From: Nocardioides immobilis
GTDB lineage: Bacteria; Actinomycetota; Actinomycetes; Propionibacteriales; Nocardioidaceae
NCBI RefSeq assembly: GCF_003515065.1
Contig: NZ_QXGH01000013.1
Coordinates: 1 to 64,000 of the forward strand
Length of the DNA: 64,000 nt
Direction: 5' to 3'
Part shown: positions 8,208 to 16,178 of the stretch, piece after piece
Position numbering within the stretch: position 1 is the first letter of the stretch
Layout of the letters: each line of letters opens with the position of its first letter
Made by a program: the position numbers and the translations under genes
The notes under the pieces: model-generated
What the model saw: only the letters and a program-made list of their open reading frames with translations
Told to the model about the DNA's origin: nothing
Databases searched by the model: none

Positions 8208-9484
8208 CTGCCCGCAAGCGGGTCGTCGTCGTCGGGGGCGGGTACGCCGGCCTCACCGCCGCGCGGCGGATGCTCAAGCGTGGCCGCGACCTCGAGGTCA
8301 CGGTGGTCAACCCCCACGGCTACATGACCTACCAGCCGCTGCTGCCCGAGGTCGCCGCCGGCACGGTCCAGCCGAGCCACGTGGTCGTCCCCCTCCGCTC
8401 GGCGGTGCCGGGCGCCCGGGTGCTCAGCGCGGCGCTGACGTCGATGGACCCCGAAGCGAAGGTCGCGGTCGCGACGGCCGCCGACGGCACCGCACACCGG
8501 TTGGAGTACGACGAGCTGGTGCTCGCCGTCGGAGCGGTCACCCGGATCCTCCCCGTGCCCGGCCTCGTCGAGCACGCGATCGGGTTCCGGACCGTCGAGG
8601 AGGCGCTCCACCTCGGCAACCGGGTGCTCGCCCGGATCGAGCTCGCCGCGTCCTCCACGTCGCCGGAGGTCCGGCGCCGCGCGCTGACCTTCGTGGTCGT
8701 CGGCGCGGGCTATGCCGGCGTCGAGGCCCTCGCCGAGCTGCAGGACATGGCGCGCCGGACGCTCCACCGCTACCCCGGCCTGTCGATCGAGGACACCCGC
8801 TGGGTGCTCGTCGAGGCGGGGCCGCGGATCCTCGGCCAGCTGCCCGAACGGCTCGCGACGTACGCCGCCGCCAACCTCATCGGGCGCGGCGTCGAGGTGC
8901 GGACCGCGACCACGGTCAGCGAGGTCGAACCCGACCGCGTCACCCTCGGCACCGGCGAGGTGATCCCCGCCGACACCGTCGTCTGGACCGCCGGCGTCGT
9001 CGCCAACCCGGTCCTGCGGCGGCTCGGCCTCCCGTGCGACCCGGCCGGCCGGGTTGTCACCGACGCGTCCCTGCGCGTCCTCCCGGGCGTGTGGGCGCTC
9101 GGCGACTGCGCCGCCGTACCCGACCTCGTCACCGGCGGCCTGTGCCCGCCGACGGCGCAGCACGCCGTCCGCCAGGCCGTGCGGGTCGCGGACAACATCC
9201 GCGGCCGGGAGCGGGAGTACCGCCACCGCGACGCCGGCGCGGTCGCCTCCCTCGGCCTGCGCAAGGGCGTCGCCGAGCTGTACGGCGTGCCGCTGCGCGG
9301 CGTGCTCGCCTGGTGGGTGCACCGGCTCTACCACGGCAGTCGGCTGCCTTGCGCCCGTCGTCGGCTGCTCGTGAACCTGGTCTGGCTGCTGGGCTCCCGC
9401 GGCCGCGACCCGGTCGCCCTGCACGCGCTCGAGTCGCCGCGCACCCCGCTCCGAGAGGCGCACGCCGCCCAGCGCGCGAGCTGA
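8204..9484 (+). CDS. type II NADH dehydrogenase-like FAD oxidoreductase
   Basis: A 426-residue flavoprotein with two Rossmann folds: an FAD-binding GGGYAGLTAA at the N-terminus and an NAD-binding GAGYAGVEALAEL near residue 165. ALGDCAAVPDL is the usual FAD contact, and CPPTAQHAVRQA is characteristic of NDH-2. The C-terminus carries WWVHRLYHGSRLPCARRR, a membrane-contact segment. Such enzymes pass electrons from NADH to quinone without pumping protons. The GTG start overlaps the gabD stop, so the two are translationally coupled. It may reoxidise NADH made by the dehydrogenase, or act as a dedicated amine or ketone reductase. Confidence 0.78.
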   Translation: MTARKRVVVVGGGYAGLTAARRMLKRGRDLEVTVVNPHGYMTYQPLLPEVAAGTVQPSHVVVPLRSAVPGARVLSAALTSMDPEAKVAVATAADGTAHRLEYDELVLAVGAVTRILPVPGLVEHAIGFRTVEEALHLGNRVLARIELAASSTSPEVRRRALTFVVVGAGYAGVEALAELQDMARRTLHRYPGLSIEDTRWVLVEAGPRILGQLPERLATYAAANLIGRGVEVRTATTVSEVEPDRVTLGTGEVIPADTVVWTAGVVANPVLRRLGLPCDPAGRVVTDASLRVLPGVWALGDCAAVPDLVTGGLCPPTAQHAVRQAVRVADNIRGREREYRHRDAGAVASLGLRKGVAELYGVPLRGVLAWWVHRLYHGSRLPCARRRLLVNLVWLLGSRGRDPVALHALESPRTPLREAHAAQRAS

Positions 9485-9498
9485 GCGGAGGCGAGCGC

Positions 9499-10263
9499 GT
9501 GACCAGGCTGCCCACCCGTTCGCCCTGGTTCCGCGTGGAGCGGGTCACGGACGACCTCATCCGGATCGACGAACCCCACGTCCACGAGCTGCTGCGCGCG
9601 AACATCTGGCAGGTGCGGGGCCGGGAGCGCGACCTCGTGGTCGATGCCGGCCTGGGGGTCGCGTCGTTGCGTGGGCACGTCCCTGCCCTCTTCGAGAGGG
9701 ATCCGGTCCTGGTCCTCACCCATCGCCACCTCGACCACGTCGGATCCGCCCACGAGTTCGGCGACCGCCGGATGCATCCGGCGACGGAGGTCGACGGGAC
9801 TCCGGCCAGCCTGCGCGGGCCCGAGGTCGCGGCGCTGCTCGGCCTGGAGTGGCCCGACGCGCCGGACCTGCTCATCAACGGCGTGCCGTCGGAGACCTTC
9901 GAGGTCGACGACTACGCGATCCCGCCGGCTCCGGCGACCGCCGTCCTTAGCGACGGCGACACGATCGACCTCGGCGACCGCCAGCTCCGCGTCCTGCATC
10001 TCCCGGGCCACACGCCCGGCTGCCTCTGCCTGTTCGACGAGCACAGCGGCGCGCTCTTCAGCGGCGACGTCGTGTACGACGACGTGCTGCTCGACGAGCT
10101 GCCGGAGTCGGATATCCCGGCCTACTTCGACAGCATGCGCCGGCTCCGGTCGCTGCCCGTCGAGGTCGTCTATCCGGGCCATGGCGACCCGTTCGACGGC
10201 GACCGGCTCGGCGAGCTGGTCGACGCCTATGTGGCGGCGCGGTCGCGGAACCGCTCTTCGTAA
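9499..10263 (+). CDS. metallo-beta-lactamase-fold hydrolase
   Basis: A 254-residue MBL-fold protein. The zinc ligands are visible: THRHLDHVGSAHEF (HxHxDH), LPGHTPG, SGDVVYD and YPGHGD. The GTG start has GGAGG about eight bases upstream. The family is broad (glyoxalase II-like, lactonases, thioesterases), so the substrate is unknown. Its place as the last gene of the gabT operon suggests hydrolysis of an ester, thioester or lactam from amine catabolism, for instance 2-pyrrolidone or a glutathione/mycothiol-type adduct, but nothing in the sequence decides this. A non-coding inverted-repeat element begins five bases after its stop. Confidence 0.8.
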   Translation: MTRLPTRSPWFRVERVTDDLIRIDEPHVHELLRANIWQVRGRERDLVVDAGLGVASLRGHVPALFERDPVLVLTHRHLDHVGSAHEFGDRRMHPATEVDGTPASLRGPEVAALLGLEWPDAPDLLINGVPSETFEVDDYAIPPAPATAVLSDGDTIDLGDRQLRVLHLPGHTPGCLCLFDEHSGALFSGDVVYDDVLLDELPESDIPAYFDSMRRLRSLPVEVVYPGHGDPFDGDRLGELVDAYVAARSRNRSS

Positions 10264-10268
10264 AAGGT

Positions 10269-10553
10269 GGCTCTGGTGACCTATCCGTGGGTCGGGCTCG
10301 GGTTGGTGTCGGCGGCCGCGCGGTAGCCGACCGTCTCCCACGGAAATCGGTGTGCTCCCACGGACCTCGGTGTGCTTGCGGGGTGCTGTGACCAGTCAGA
10401 GCGGCGAGGTGGTGGACCTATCGCCGAGGGAGTGCCCTTTGCCTCTGACTAACCGGGCGGTCGTCGCCAGCCTTTCGGTCGCCACCACCCGCGACCCGTC
10501 ACCGGTACGCGCCAGCTCCGCTGGATGACCCACGGATAGGTCACACAAGAGCC
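10269..10553. repeat. non-coding inverted-repeat element (MITE-like)
   Basis: This is the main part of a 382-base gene-free stretch. A perfect 16-bp inverted repeat, GACCTATCCGTGGGTC at 10278-10293 and its complement at 10527-10542, is extended outward by GGCTCT on both sides (two-base indel), giving arms at 10269-10293 and 10527-10553. The enclosed roughly 235 bases encode nothing recognisable. The octamer CCCACGGA occurs at 10337, 10357 and 10529, and inverted at 10284. The layout fits a miniature inverted-repeat transposable element or a multi-site regulatory region. Runs of A flank both ends (AAAAG/AAAAAAG), but no clean target duplication can be assigned. Confidence 0.5.
10335..10374. 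repeat. two tandem 20-bp units
   Basis: CTCCCACGGAAATCGGTGTG is directly followed by CTCCCACGGACCTCGGTGTG, 18 of 20 bases identical. The unit lies inside the inverted-repeat element and contains the CCCACGGA octamer that is also in its arms. Confidence 0.6.
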
Positions 10554-10573
10554 AAAAAAGTCGTGTGACCCCC

Positions 10574-10603
10574 TTCACAGGGCGCGCCATCCATGCCTAA
10601 TCT
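10574..10603 (+). promoter_or_regulatory. candidate promoter of the ABC transporter/agmatine operon
   Basis: TTCACA at 10574-10579 and TAATCT at 10598-10603 are separated by 18 bases. This matches the loose actinobacterial sigma-A pattern and would start transcription just before the palindrome at 10613. Inferred from pattern only. Confidence 0.3.
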
Positions 10604-10612
10604 GAACCCGAC

Positions 10613-10629
10613 TTTGAACGCCATTCAAA
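10613..10629. promoter_or_regulatory. candidate TetR operator TTTGAA-N5-TTCAAA
   Basis: A perfect palindrome, TTTGAA CGCCA TTCAAA, lies 17 bases before the start of the substrate-binding protein gene. It stands out as AT-rich in a GC-rich setting. The operon's own TetR regulator (15573-16178) is the obvious candidate to bind it, and occupancy would block the predicted transcription start. Confidence 0.5.
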
Positions 10630-10645
10630 AAATGGAGGAGCCGAC

Positions 10646-12172
10646 ATGGCCCACCACACCCGCCTCGCTGCGACGGCCGTCGCCGCCGCCCTGACCGCGA
10701 GCCTGCTGGCCGCGTGCGCCGGGAGCGACGCCAGCAACGGCTCCGGCGAGCCCGTCGCCGGCGGCACCCTCAACGTGCTCCGCGCGAACCCGTTCGAGGG
10801 GTTCGAGGGCGACAAGCAGACCCTCAACTCGTCGTACCAGATCTCGCAGGCCGTCATCGAGCCGCTGATCCGGATCGGCGAGGACGGCGAGTCGCTCGCG
10901 CCCGGGCTGGCGTCCTCCTGGAGGTACACGAAGGGCGGCACCCGGCTCGCGATCGAGCTGGACCCCGACGCCAACTTCAGCGACGGCTCTCCCGTCACCG
11001 CCGACGACGTCGCGTTCTCCATCGAGACCTGGAAGGCCGGGCCCAATTACGGCGCCTCGTTCGGCAGCATCGAGGAGATCGAGGTCGTCGACGAGAAGTC
11101 GCTCGTCCTCCACCTCTCGGTGCCCGACACCGCGCTCGTCGCCTTCCTCGCCTGGGGCAACGCCGGCGTGATGCCGGAGGACTTCGGCGGCCGCTCGGCC
11201 GAGGAGTACTACCAGGACCCGATCGGCGCCGGCGCCTTCACCGTCGACAGCTGGAGCGCCAACGGCGAGGTCGTCCTCGAGAAGAACGACGACTACTACC
11301 TGGAGGATCGCCCGTACGTCGACGAGGTCGTCAGCACGTTCGCGAGCGACCCGAACTCGGTGACCCTGCAGCTGCAGTCCGGAGAGGCCGACATGGCCGA
11401 CGAGATCCTGCCCGTGACCGCGGCGACGCTGCCCGAGGGCTTCGCCTTCCAGGGTCCGGAGCACCTCACGCCAGTGCTGGTCATGAACACGAAGGAGGCC
11501 GCGCTCGCCGACGCCGACGTCCGCCGGGCGATCGGCTACGCCATCGACTACGAGGCGATCGCCGACGGCGCGCTCAAGGCCTACGGGTCGGCGCCCGAGG
11601 GCAGCCTGCCGACGAACCTCGAGAACTGGGCTCCGCCGAGCGAGCCGTACTTCAGCCGCGACCTCGACCGCGCCGAGGAGCTGCTCGCGGGCGCCGAGGC
11701 ACCCGACGAGCTCGACCTGATCTACCCGAACGACGCCAGCTCCAGCGTGATGGCGCAGGTGATCCAGGAGAACCTCGGCGAGATCGGGATCGAGGTCGAG
11801 CTGACGTCGGCCGACGCCGGTACGGCGTACGGCGCGATGTCCTCCGGTGACTTCGACCTGGTGATCTTCTCCAACAACGCGATCACGACGGACGCGTCCG
11901 ACCCGGCCTGGTACATCGTCGCGACGAACACCATGTTCAGCGGCTACCTGACCGACGAGGCGATCTCGATCCTGACCGACTACGCGTCGACGTCCGACCC
12001 GGCCGCGAAGGAGGCGGCGATCACCGAGCTCCAGGACCTGTGGAGCACGGAGGCGCCGTACATCGCGCTCGCGCACACTCCCGCCCTCGAGGGCATCCGG
12101 GACGTCGTCCACGACGCGCACGTGACCCCGTGGGGCGTCTACTACTTCGACACGATCTGGAAGAGCCAGTGA
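10646..12172 (+). CDS. ABC transporter substrate-binding lipoprotein (SBP_bac_5, peptide/opine type)
   Basis: A 508-residue extracytoplasmic solute receptor. A signal peptide with lipobox LLAAC places the lipidated cysteine at residue 24. The mature part is a family 5 binding protein: PLIRIGEDGESLAPGLASSW, FSDGSPVTADDVAFSIE, DPIGAGAFTVDSW and DVRRAIGYAIDYEAIADGAL are the family's landmark segments. GGAGGAG precedes the ATG by six bases. These receptors bind di- and oligopeptides, opines, nickel chelates or agmatine/arginine conjugates. The downstream guanidino- and polyamine-degrading enzymes suggest a guanidine-containing ligand. The gene opens an operon of ten overlapping or closely spaced genes and follows a candidate operator. 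Confidence 0.88.
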   Translation: MAHHTRLAATAVAAALTASLLAACAGSDASNGSGEPVAGGTLNVLRANPFEGFEGDKQTLNSSYQISQAVIEPLIRIGEDGESLAPGLASSWRYTKGGTRLAIELDPDANFSDGSPVTADDVAFSIETWKAGPNYGASFGSIEEIEVVDEKSLVLHLSVPDTALVAFLAWGNAGVMPEDFGGRSAEEYYQDPIGAGAFTVDSWSANGEVVLEKNDDYYLEDRPYVDEVVSTFASDPNSVTLQLQSGEADMADEILPVTAATLPEGFAFQGPEHLTPVLVMNTKEAALADADVRRAIGYAIDYEAIADGALKAYGSAPEGSLPTNLENWAPPSEPYFSRDLDRAEELLAGAEAPDELDLIYPNDASSSVMAQVIQENLGEIGIEVELTSADAGTAYGAMSSGDFDLVIFSNNAITTDASDPAWYIVATNTMFSGYLTDEAISILTDYASTSDPAAKEAAITELQDLWSTEAPYIALAHTPALEGIRDVVHDAHVTPWGVYYFDTIWKSQ

Positions 12173-13119
12173 GCAGCGGCCGCTTCGCCTTCGTCCTCCG
12201 GCGGCTGCTCAGCCTCGCGCCGCTGCTGCTGGGGATCCTGCTCCTGGCGATGCTGCTGCTGAGCCTGGCACCGGGAGATCCCGCCCGGCAGGTCGCGGGG
12301 CCGCGGGCGCCGCAGTCGGAGGTCGACGCCGTCGCCACCGAGCTCGGCCTCGACCGCCCGGTCTGGGAGCGCTACGTCCGGTACGTCGGACAGGTGCTCG
12401 GCGGCGACCTCGGGACCTCGTTCAAGACCGGCCAGGCGGTCGGCGGCCAGGTCGTCGAGCAGCTGCCGATCACCCTGTCGGTGGCCGCGCTCGGCGTGCT
12501 GTTCGCGCTCCTCGTGACGGTCCCGCTGGCAGTCGCCGCGGCTCGCCGCCCCGACGGCCTCATGGACCACCTGATCCGGCTCCTCGCCGTCTTCGGCATC
12601 GGGCTGCCGACGTTCTGGGTGGCGATCATGGCGATCCGTATGGTCGCCCTGCCCACCGGCTGGTTCCCCGTCGCCGGCACCGGAGAGGGAACCGGGGACT
12701 TCCTCCGGGCGCTGGTGCTGCCGTCGAGCGTCGTCGCGGTCAGCATCCTGGCCCCGATGGTGCGCAGCCTCCGAGCCACGATGATGGAGCTCGAGGACGC
12801 CGAGTTCGTGCTGGCCGCGCGGACCCTGGGCTTCGGCGGCTTGTCCCTGCTGCGCCAGTTCCAGCTTCGCAACGCGGTTCCGTCGCTGATCACGGTGACC
12901 GCCGCCCAGGCCGGCTACGCCCTGTTCGGGACGGTCGTCGTCGAGGTCGCGTTCGGTCTGCCCGGGCTCGGCCAGGGCCTGGTCGTCGCTTCGAGCACCC
13001 AGGACTTCCCGCTCGTGCAGGGCTACGTGATCGTCTTCGCGGTCCTCGTCGTCCTGCTCTACCTCGTCTCCGACATCGTCAACGCCGTCGTCGACCCTCG
13101 CGTGAGGATCACCGCATGA
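12169..13119 (+). CDS. ABC transporter permease (DppB-like)
   Basis: A 316-residue inner-membrane permease with about six transmembrane helices. The N-terminal RRLLSLAPLLLGILLLAMLL and LAPGDPA are typical of DppB/OppB proteins. The EAA loop that contacts the ATPases appears as the segment from MMELEDAEFVLAARTLGF. The GTG start overlaps the stop of the receptor gene by four bases (GTGA), showing tight coupling. It pairs with the next permease to form the channel for the solute captured by the lipoprotein. Confidence 0.88.
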   Translation: MSSGRFAFVLRRLLSLAPLLLGILLLAMLLLSLAPGDPARQVAGPRAPQSEVDAVATELGLDRPVWERYVRYVGQVLGGDLGTSFKTGQAVGGQVVEQLPITLSVAALGVLFALLVTVPLAVAAARRPDGLMDHLIRLLAVFGIGLPTFWVAIMAIRMVALPTGWFPVAGTGEGTGDFLRALVLPSSVVAVSILAPMVRSLRATMMELEDAEFVLAARTLGFGGLSLLRQFQLRNAVPSLITVTAAQAGYALFGTVVVEVAFGLPGLGQGLVVASSTQDFPLVQGYVIVFAVLVVLLYLVSDIVNAVVDPRVRITA

Positions 13120-13994
13120 GCATCATCAGCAGCACCGCCAGTCCGCTAGGAGCGATCGCCGGCGCCACGGAGCCCACGCGGCCGCGCGGTCGCTGGAGCG
13201 GCCGGATCAAGCTCGTCGTCGGCCTGCTGATCGTCGGGACGTACGTCGTGCTCGCGCTCCTGGCCCCGTGGCTGACGTCGCACGACCCCACGGACCAGGA
13301 CATCCTCAACGCGCTCCAGCCGCCCTCGCCCGAGCACCCCCTCGGCACCGACGAAGCGGGGCGCGACGAGCTGGCACGCCTGCTCTACGGGGCCCGGATC
13401 GACCTGCCGATCGCGTTCCTGGTGACCGTCCTGCCGTGCCTGCTCGGCACCGCGCTCGGTGTCGTGTGCGGCTACCTCGGTGGCTGGTTCGACGCCATGG
13501 TGATGCGGGTCAGCGACCTGCTCCAGGCGTTCCCGACCTACATCCTGATGATCGTGCTGGTCTTCAGCCTCGGGCACGGCGTCCGCTCGCTGCTCATCGC
13601 GTTCACCGTGGTCGGCTGGGTGGTCTACGCCCGGCTGGTCCGCACGGAGGTGCTGCGCATCCGCGAGGCCGGCTACATCACGGCGGCGGTGACGGCGGGC
13701 TTCCGGACGCCACGGATCATCGTCCGGCACGTCCTGCCCAACACGCTCCGGCAGACGCTGATCTACCTCACCTCCGACCTGGTGTTCGCGGTGACGGCAT
13801 TGGCCGCGTTCTCGTTCCTGGGCTTCGGCATCCAGCAGCCGACGCCGGAGTGGGGTGCGATGACCGCCGCCGCGCAGCCCTACATGACCACCAACATGTC
13901 CCTCACCGTGCTGCCCGGTCTGGTGATCACCGTGCTCGCGCTCGGCTTCGCCCTCCTCGGTGACGGGCTTCAGGACAGGAGGGGCGCGCGATGA
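13116..13994 (+). CDS. ABC transporter permease (DppC-like)
   Basis: A 292-residue second permease. After a cytoplasmic N-terminus and a first helix (KLVVGLLIVGTYVVLALLAP) comes HPLGTDEAGRDELARLLYGAR, the signature periplasmic segment of DppC/OppC proteins. The coupling (EAA) loop is REAGYITAAVTAGFRTPRII. SFLGFGIQQPTPEWGAM near the C-terminus is also diagnostic. The ATG overlaps the preceding stop by four bases and the stop overlaps the following ATG. It forms a heterodimeric channel with the DppB-like protein. Confidence 0.9.
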   Translation: MSIISSTASPLGAIAGATEPTRPRGRWSGRIKLVVGLLIVGTYVVLALLAPWLTSHDPTDQDILNALQPPSPEHPLGTDEAGRDELARLLYGARIDLPIAFLVTVLPCLLGTALGVVCGYLGGWFDAMVMRVSDLLQAFPTYILMIVLVFSLGHGVRSLLIAFTVVGWVVYARLVRTEVLRIREAGYITAAVTAGFRTPRIIVRHVLPNTLRQTLIYLTSDLVFAVTALAAFSFLGFGIQQPTPEWGAMTAAAQPYMTTNMSLTVLPGLVITVLALGFALLGDGLQDRRGAR

Positions 13995-14767
13995 GCACGG
14001 ACGACCTGACACCCACGGCTGTGTTGTCGGTGGAGGACCTGACCCTGCTCCGCGACGATGGCGTGACGCTCGTCGAGGACCTGTCGTTCGAGCTGTCGGC
14101 AGGTGCCACGCTCGGCATCGTCGGCGAGTCGGGGAGCGGCAAGAGCCTGACCCTGCGCTCGGTGATGCGGATCCTCCCCGAGTGCGTCGAGCGCCGCGGC
14201 GCGATCCGCTGCGAGGCGCGCACGGCGATGATCTTCCAGGAGCCCGCGACGGCGCTCAACCCGACCATGCGGGTCGGTGACCTGGTCGCCCGGACCTGGC
14301 GACGCCACCACCCCGGCTGCTCCGCCAAAGAGGCGCGCGCCGCTGCGGCCGACCTCTTCGAACGGGTCGGGATCGACGACGCCGTACGACGGCTGCGCGC
14401 GTGGCCGCACGAGCTCTCCGGCGGCATGCGCCAGCGGGTGATGATCGCCGCGGCACTGGCGACCGACCCCGACGTGCTCCTCTGCGACGAGCCGACCACG
14501 GCCCTGGACGTGCGGGTGCAGGCGCAGATCCTGCAGCTGCTGCGCGACCTGGTCGCCGAACGCGGCATGGCGATGGTGTTCGTGAGCCACGACCTCGCCG
14601 TCGTCGCCAGCGTGTGCTCGCAGATCATGGTCATGCGCAACGGCCGGCTCGTCGAGGCCGGCCCGCTCGACCACGTCCTCGCCGCGCCCGAGGCGCAGTA
14701 CACCCGCGACCTGCTGGCAGCGAACCTCGCCCGCCGCCTCGCCGACCGAGAAGGAGTCCTCCGATGA
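13991..14767 (+). CDS. ABC transporter ATP-binding protein (DppD-like)
   Basis: A 258-residue ATPase. Walker A GESGSGKS is near residue 45, the Q-loop is in MIFQEPATALNP, the signature is LSGGMRQR, Walker B is LLCDEPTTALD and the switch histidine is in VFVSHDLAVV. The sequence stops soon after the core domain, so it lacks the roughly 60-residue C-terminal extension (oligopeptide/dipeptide ABC C-terminal region) that many DppD proteins have. It energises the importer together with the next gene's product. Confidence 0.9.
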   Translation: MSTDDLTPTAVLSVEDLTLLRDDGVTLVEDLSFELSAGATLGIVGESGSGKSLTLRSVMRILPECVERRGAIRCEARTAMIFQEPATALNPTMRVGDLVARTWRRHHPGCSAKEARAAAADLFERVGIDDAVRRLRAWPHELSGGMRQRVMIAAALATDPDVLLCDEPTTALDVRVQAQILQLLRDLVAERGMAMVFVSHDLAVVASVCSQIMVMRNGRLVEAGPLDHVLAAPEAQYTRDLLAANLARRLADREGVLR

Positions 14768-15576
14768 GCCCCCTGCTCGAGATCGACCACGTCACCGTCA
14801 CGTTCGGGGGCCCGAGCCTGCTCGACCGCGTGCTGCGCCGCGAGGCGGCGCCGCTGGTGGCCGTCGACGACGTCAGCCTGTCGGTTCCAGCCGGGGGAGC
14901 GGTCGGGATCGTCGGGGAGTCCGGCTCCGGGAAGTCCACGCTGATGCGCACCGTGCTCGGCCTGCACGCTCCCGACGCGGGCGAGATCCGCTTCCGCGGC
15001 GCGCCGCTTCGTCCGAAGCGGGACCTCGCGACCCGCCGCGCCATGCAGATGGTCTTCCAGGACCCTGGCACCACCCTCAACCCGGCGCTGACCGTCGGCG
15101 CGACCCTCGAGGAGCTGCTCCGGGTGCACCAGGTGGTCCCCGCGGCGCAGGTCGACAGCCGGGTGAAGCAGCTGCTCGACCTGGTCCACCTGCCCAGCGC
15201 GGTCCGCGAGGCCCGGCCGGCGCGGCTCTCCGGTGGCCAGAAGCAACGGGTGGCGATCGCGCGGGCGCTCGCCCTCGAGCCGGAGCTGATCGTCGCCGAC
15301 GAGGCCACCAGCGCGCTCGACGTCGTCGTCCAGGCGTCGGTCCTCGACCTGCTCGCGGAGCTCCGCAGCACCACCCAGGTGACCCTCGTGTGCATCAGCC
15401 ACGACCTCGACCTGGTGCGCTACCTGTGCGACACCGCCGTCGTGATGCGCCGCGGCCGGGTCGTCGAGCAGGGCGACGTGGGCGCGCTGTTCGCCGTACC
15501 GAGCGACCCCTACACCGCCGAGCTGATCGCCGCCGCGCCCTCGCTGGCCCGCACAACAGAACAGGACCTCGTATGA
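14764..15576 (+). CDS. ABC transporter ATP-binding protein (DppF-like)
   Basis: A 270-residue ATPase: Walker A GESGSGKST, Q-loop MVFQDPGTTLNP, signature LSGGQKQRVAIARAL, Walker B LIVADEATSALD and switch ISHDLDLV. The N-terminal strand has the LLDRVLRREA insertion common in DppF/OppF proteins, before VAVDDVSLSV. As in its partner, the C-terminal extension is short. ATGA overlaps join it to the gene before and to the TetR regulator after. Confidence 0.9.
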   Translation: MSPLLEIDHVTVTFGGPSLLDRVLRREAAPLVAVDDVSLSVPAGGAVGIVGESGSGKSTLMRTVLGLHAPDAGEIRFRGAPLRPKRDLATRRAMQMVFQDPGTTLNPALTVGATLEELLRVHQVVPAAQVDSRVKQLLDLVHLPSAVREARPARLSGGQKQRVAIARALALEPELIVADEATSALDVVVQASVLDLLAELRSTTQVTLVCISHDLDLVRYLCDTAVVMRRGRVVEQGDVGALFAVPSDPYTAELIAAAPSLARTTEQDLV

Positions 15577-16178
15577 CGACCAAGCGTCAATCGCGCCGTG
15601 CCGAGATCGCGAGGGCCGCGATCCGGCCCCTCAGCGCGCAAGGCGTCAACAACGTGCGCCTCTCCGACCTCGGCGAGAGCCTGGGGATGACCGGCGCGCA
15701 CCTCCTCTACTACTTCGAGAGCAAGAACGACCTGTTCATGACCGCGCTGCGGATCGTCGAGCAGGACCTCCGCGACCACGTGCTGCGGGCGTTCGACGGC
15801 ATGGAGTCCGCCCGCGAGCGCTGGGAGTGGGTGCTCGACACCGGCGCCCCCGCCGGCCTCGACGACAGCGGCCTGCTGATGTGGCTGGAGGCCTGGGCCG
15901 GTGCCGTCCACGAGAAGGACGTGCTCGAGCTGATCTCCGAGCTGGAGACCGAGTGGCAGGGCCTGCTCCGCGACACCTTGACGTACGGCGTCGACCGCGG
16001 CGAGCTGCCCGACGACATCGACCTCGACCTGATCGTGGAGGGCGTCTCCGCGCTGCTCGACGGCCTGACCATCCGCGTGGTCGTCGGCTACCGGCCGGTC
16101 GACCACGAGGTCGCGATGCGGATCGTCCGGCAGTTCGTCGGCCCGCTGCTGCCCTGGCGCGACGGCGGTGCGAAGTGA
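15573..16178 (+). CDS. TetR/AcrR family regulator of the operon
   Basis: A 201-residue regulator. The N-terminal helix-turn-helix (RLSDLGESLGMTGAHLLYYF, then ESKNDLF) is typical of TetR proteins of the BetI/RutR type. The C-terminal ligand domain ends in GLTIRVVVGYRP. The gene sits inside the operon, between transporter and catabolic genes, with overlaps on both sides, so it is probably autoregulated together with them. The TTTGAA-N5-TTCAAA palindrome upstream of the first gene is the best candidate binding site. The ligand is plausibly agmatine, putrescine or a related guanidine, but this is inference. Confidence 0.85.
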   Translation: MTTKRQSRRAEIARAAIRPLSAQGVNNVRLSDLGESLGMTGAHLLYYFESKNDLFMTALRIVEQDLRDHVLRAFDGMESARERWEWVLDTGAPAGLDDSGLLMWLEAWAGAVHEKDVLELISELETEWQGLLRDTLTYGVDRGELPDDIDLDLIVEGVSALLDGLTIRVVVGYRPVDHEVAMRIVRQFVGPLLPWRDGGAK

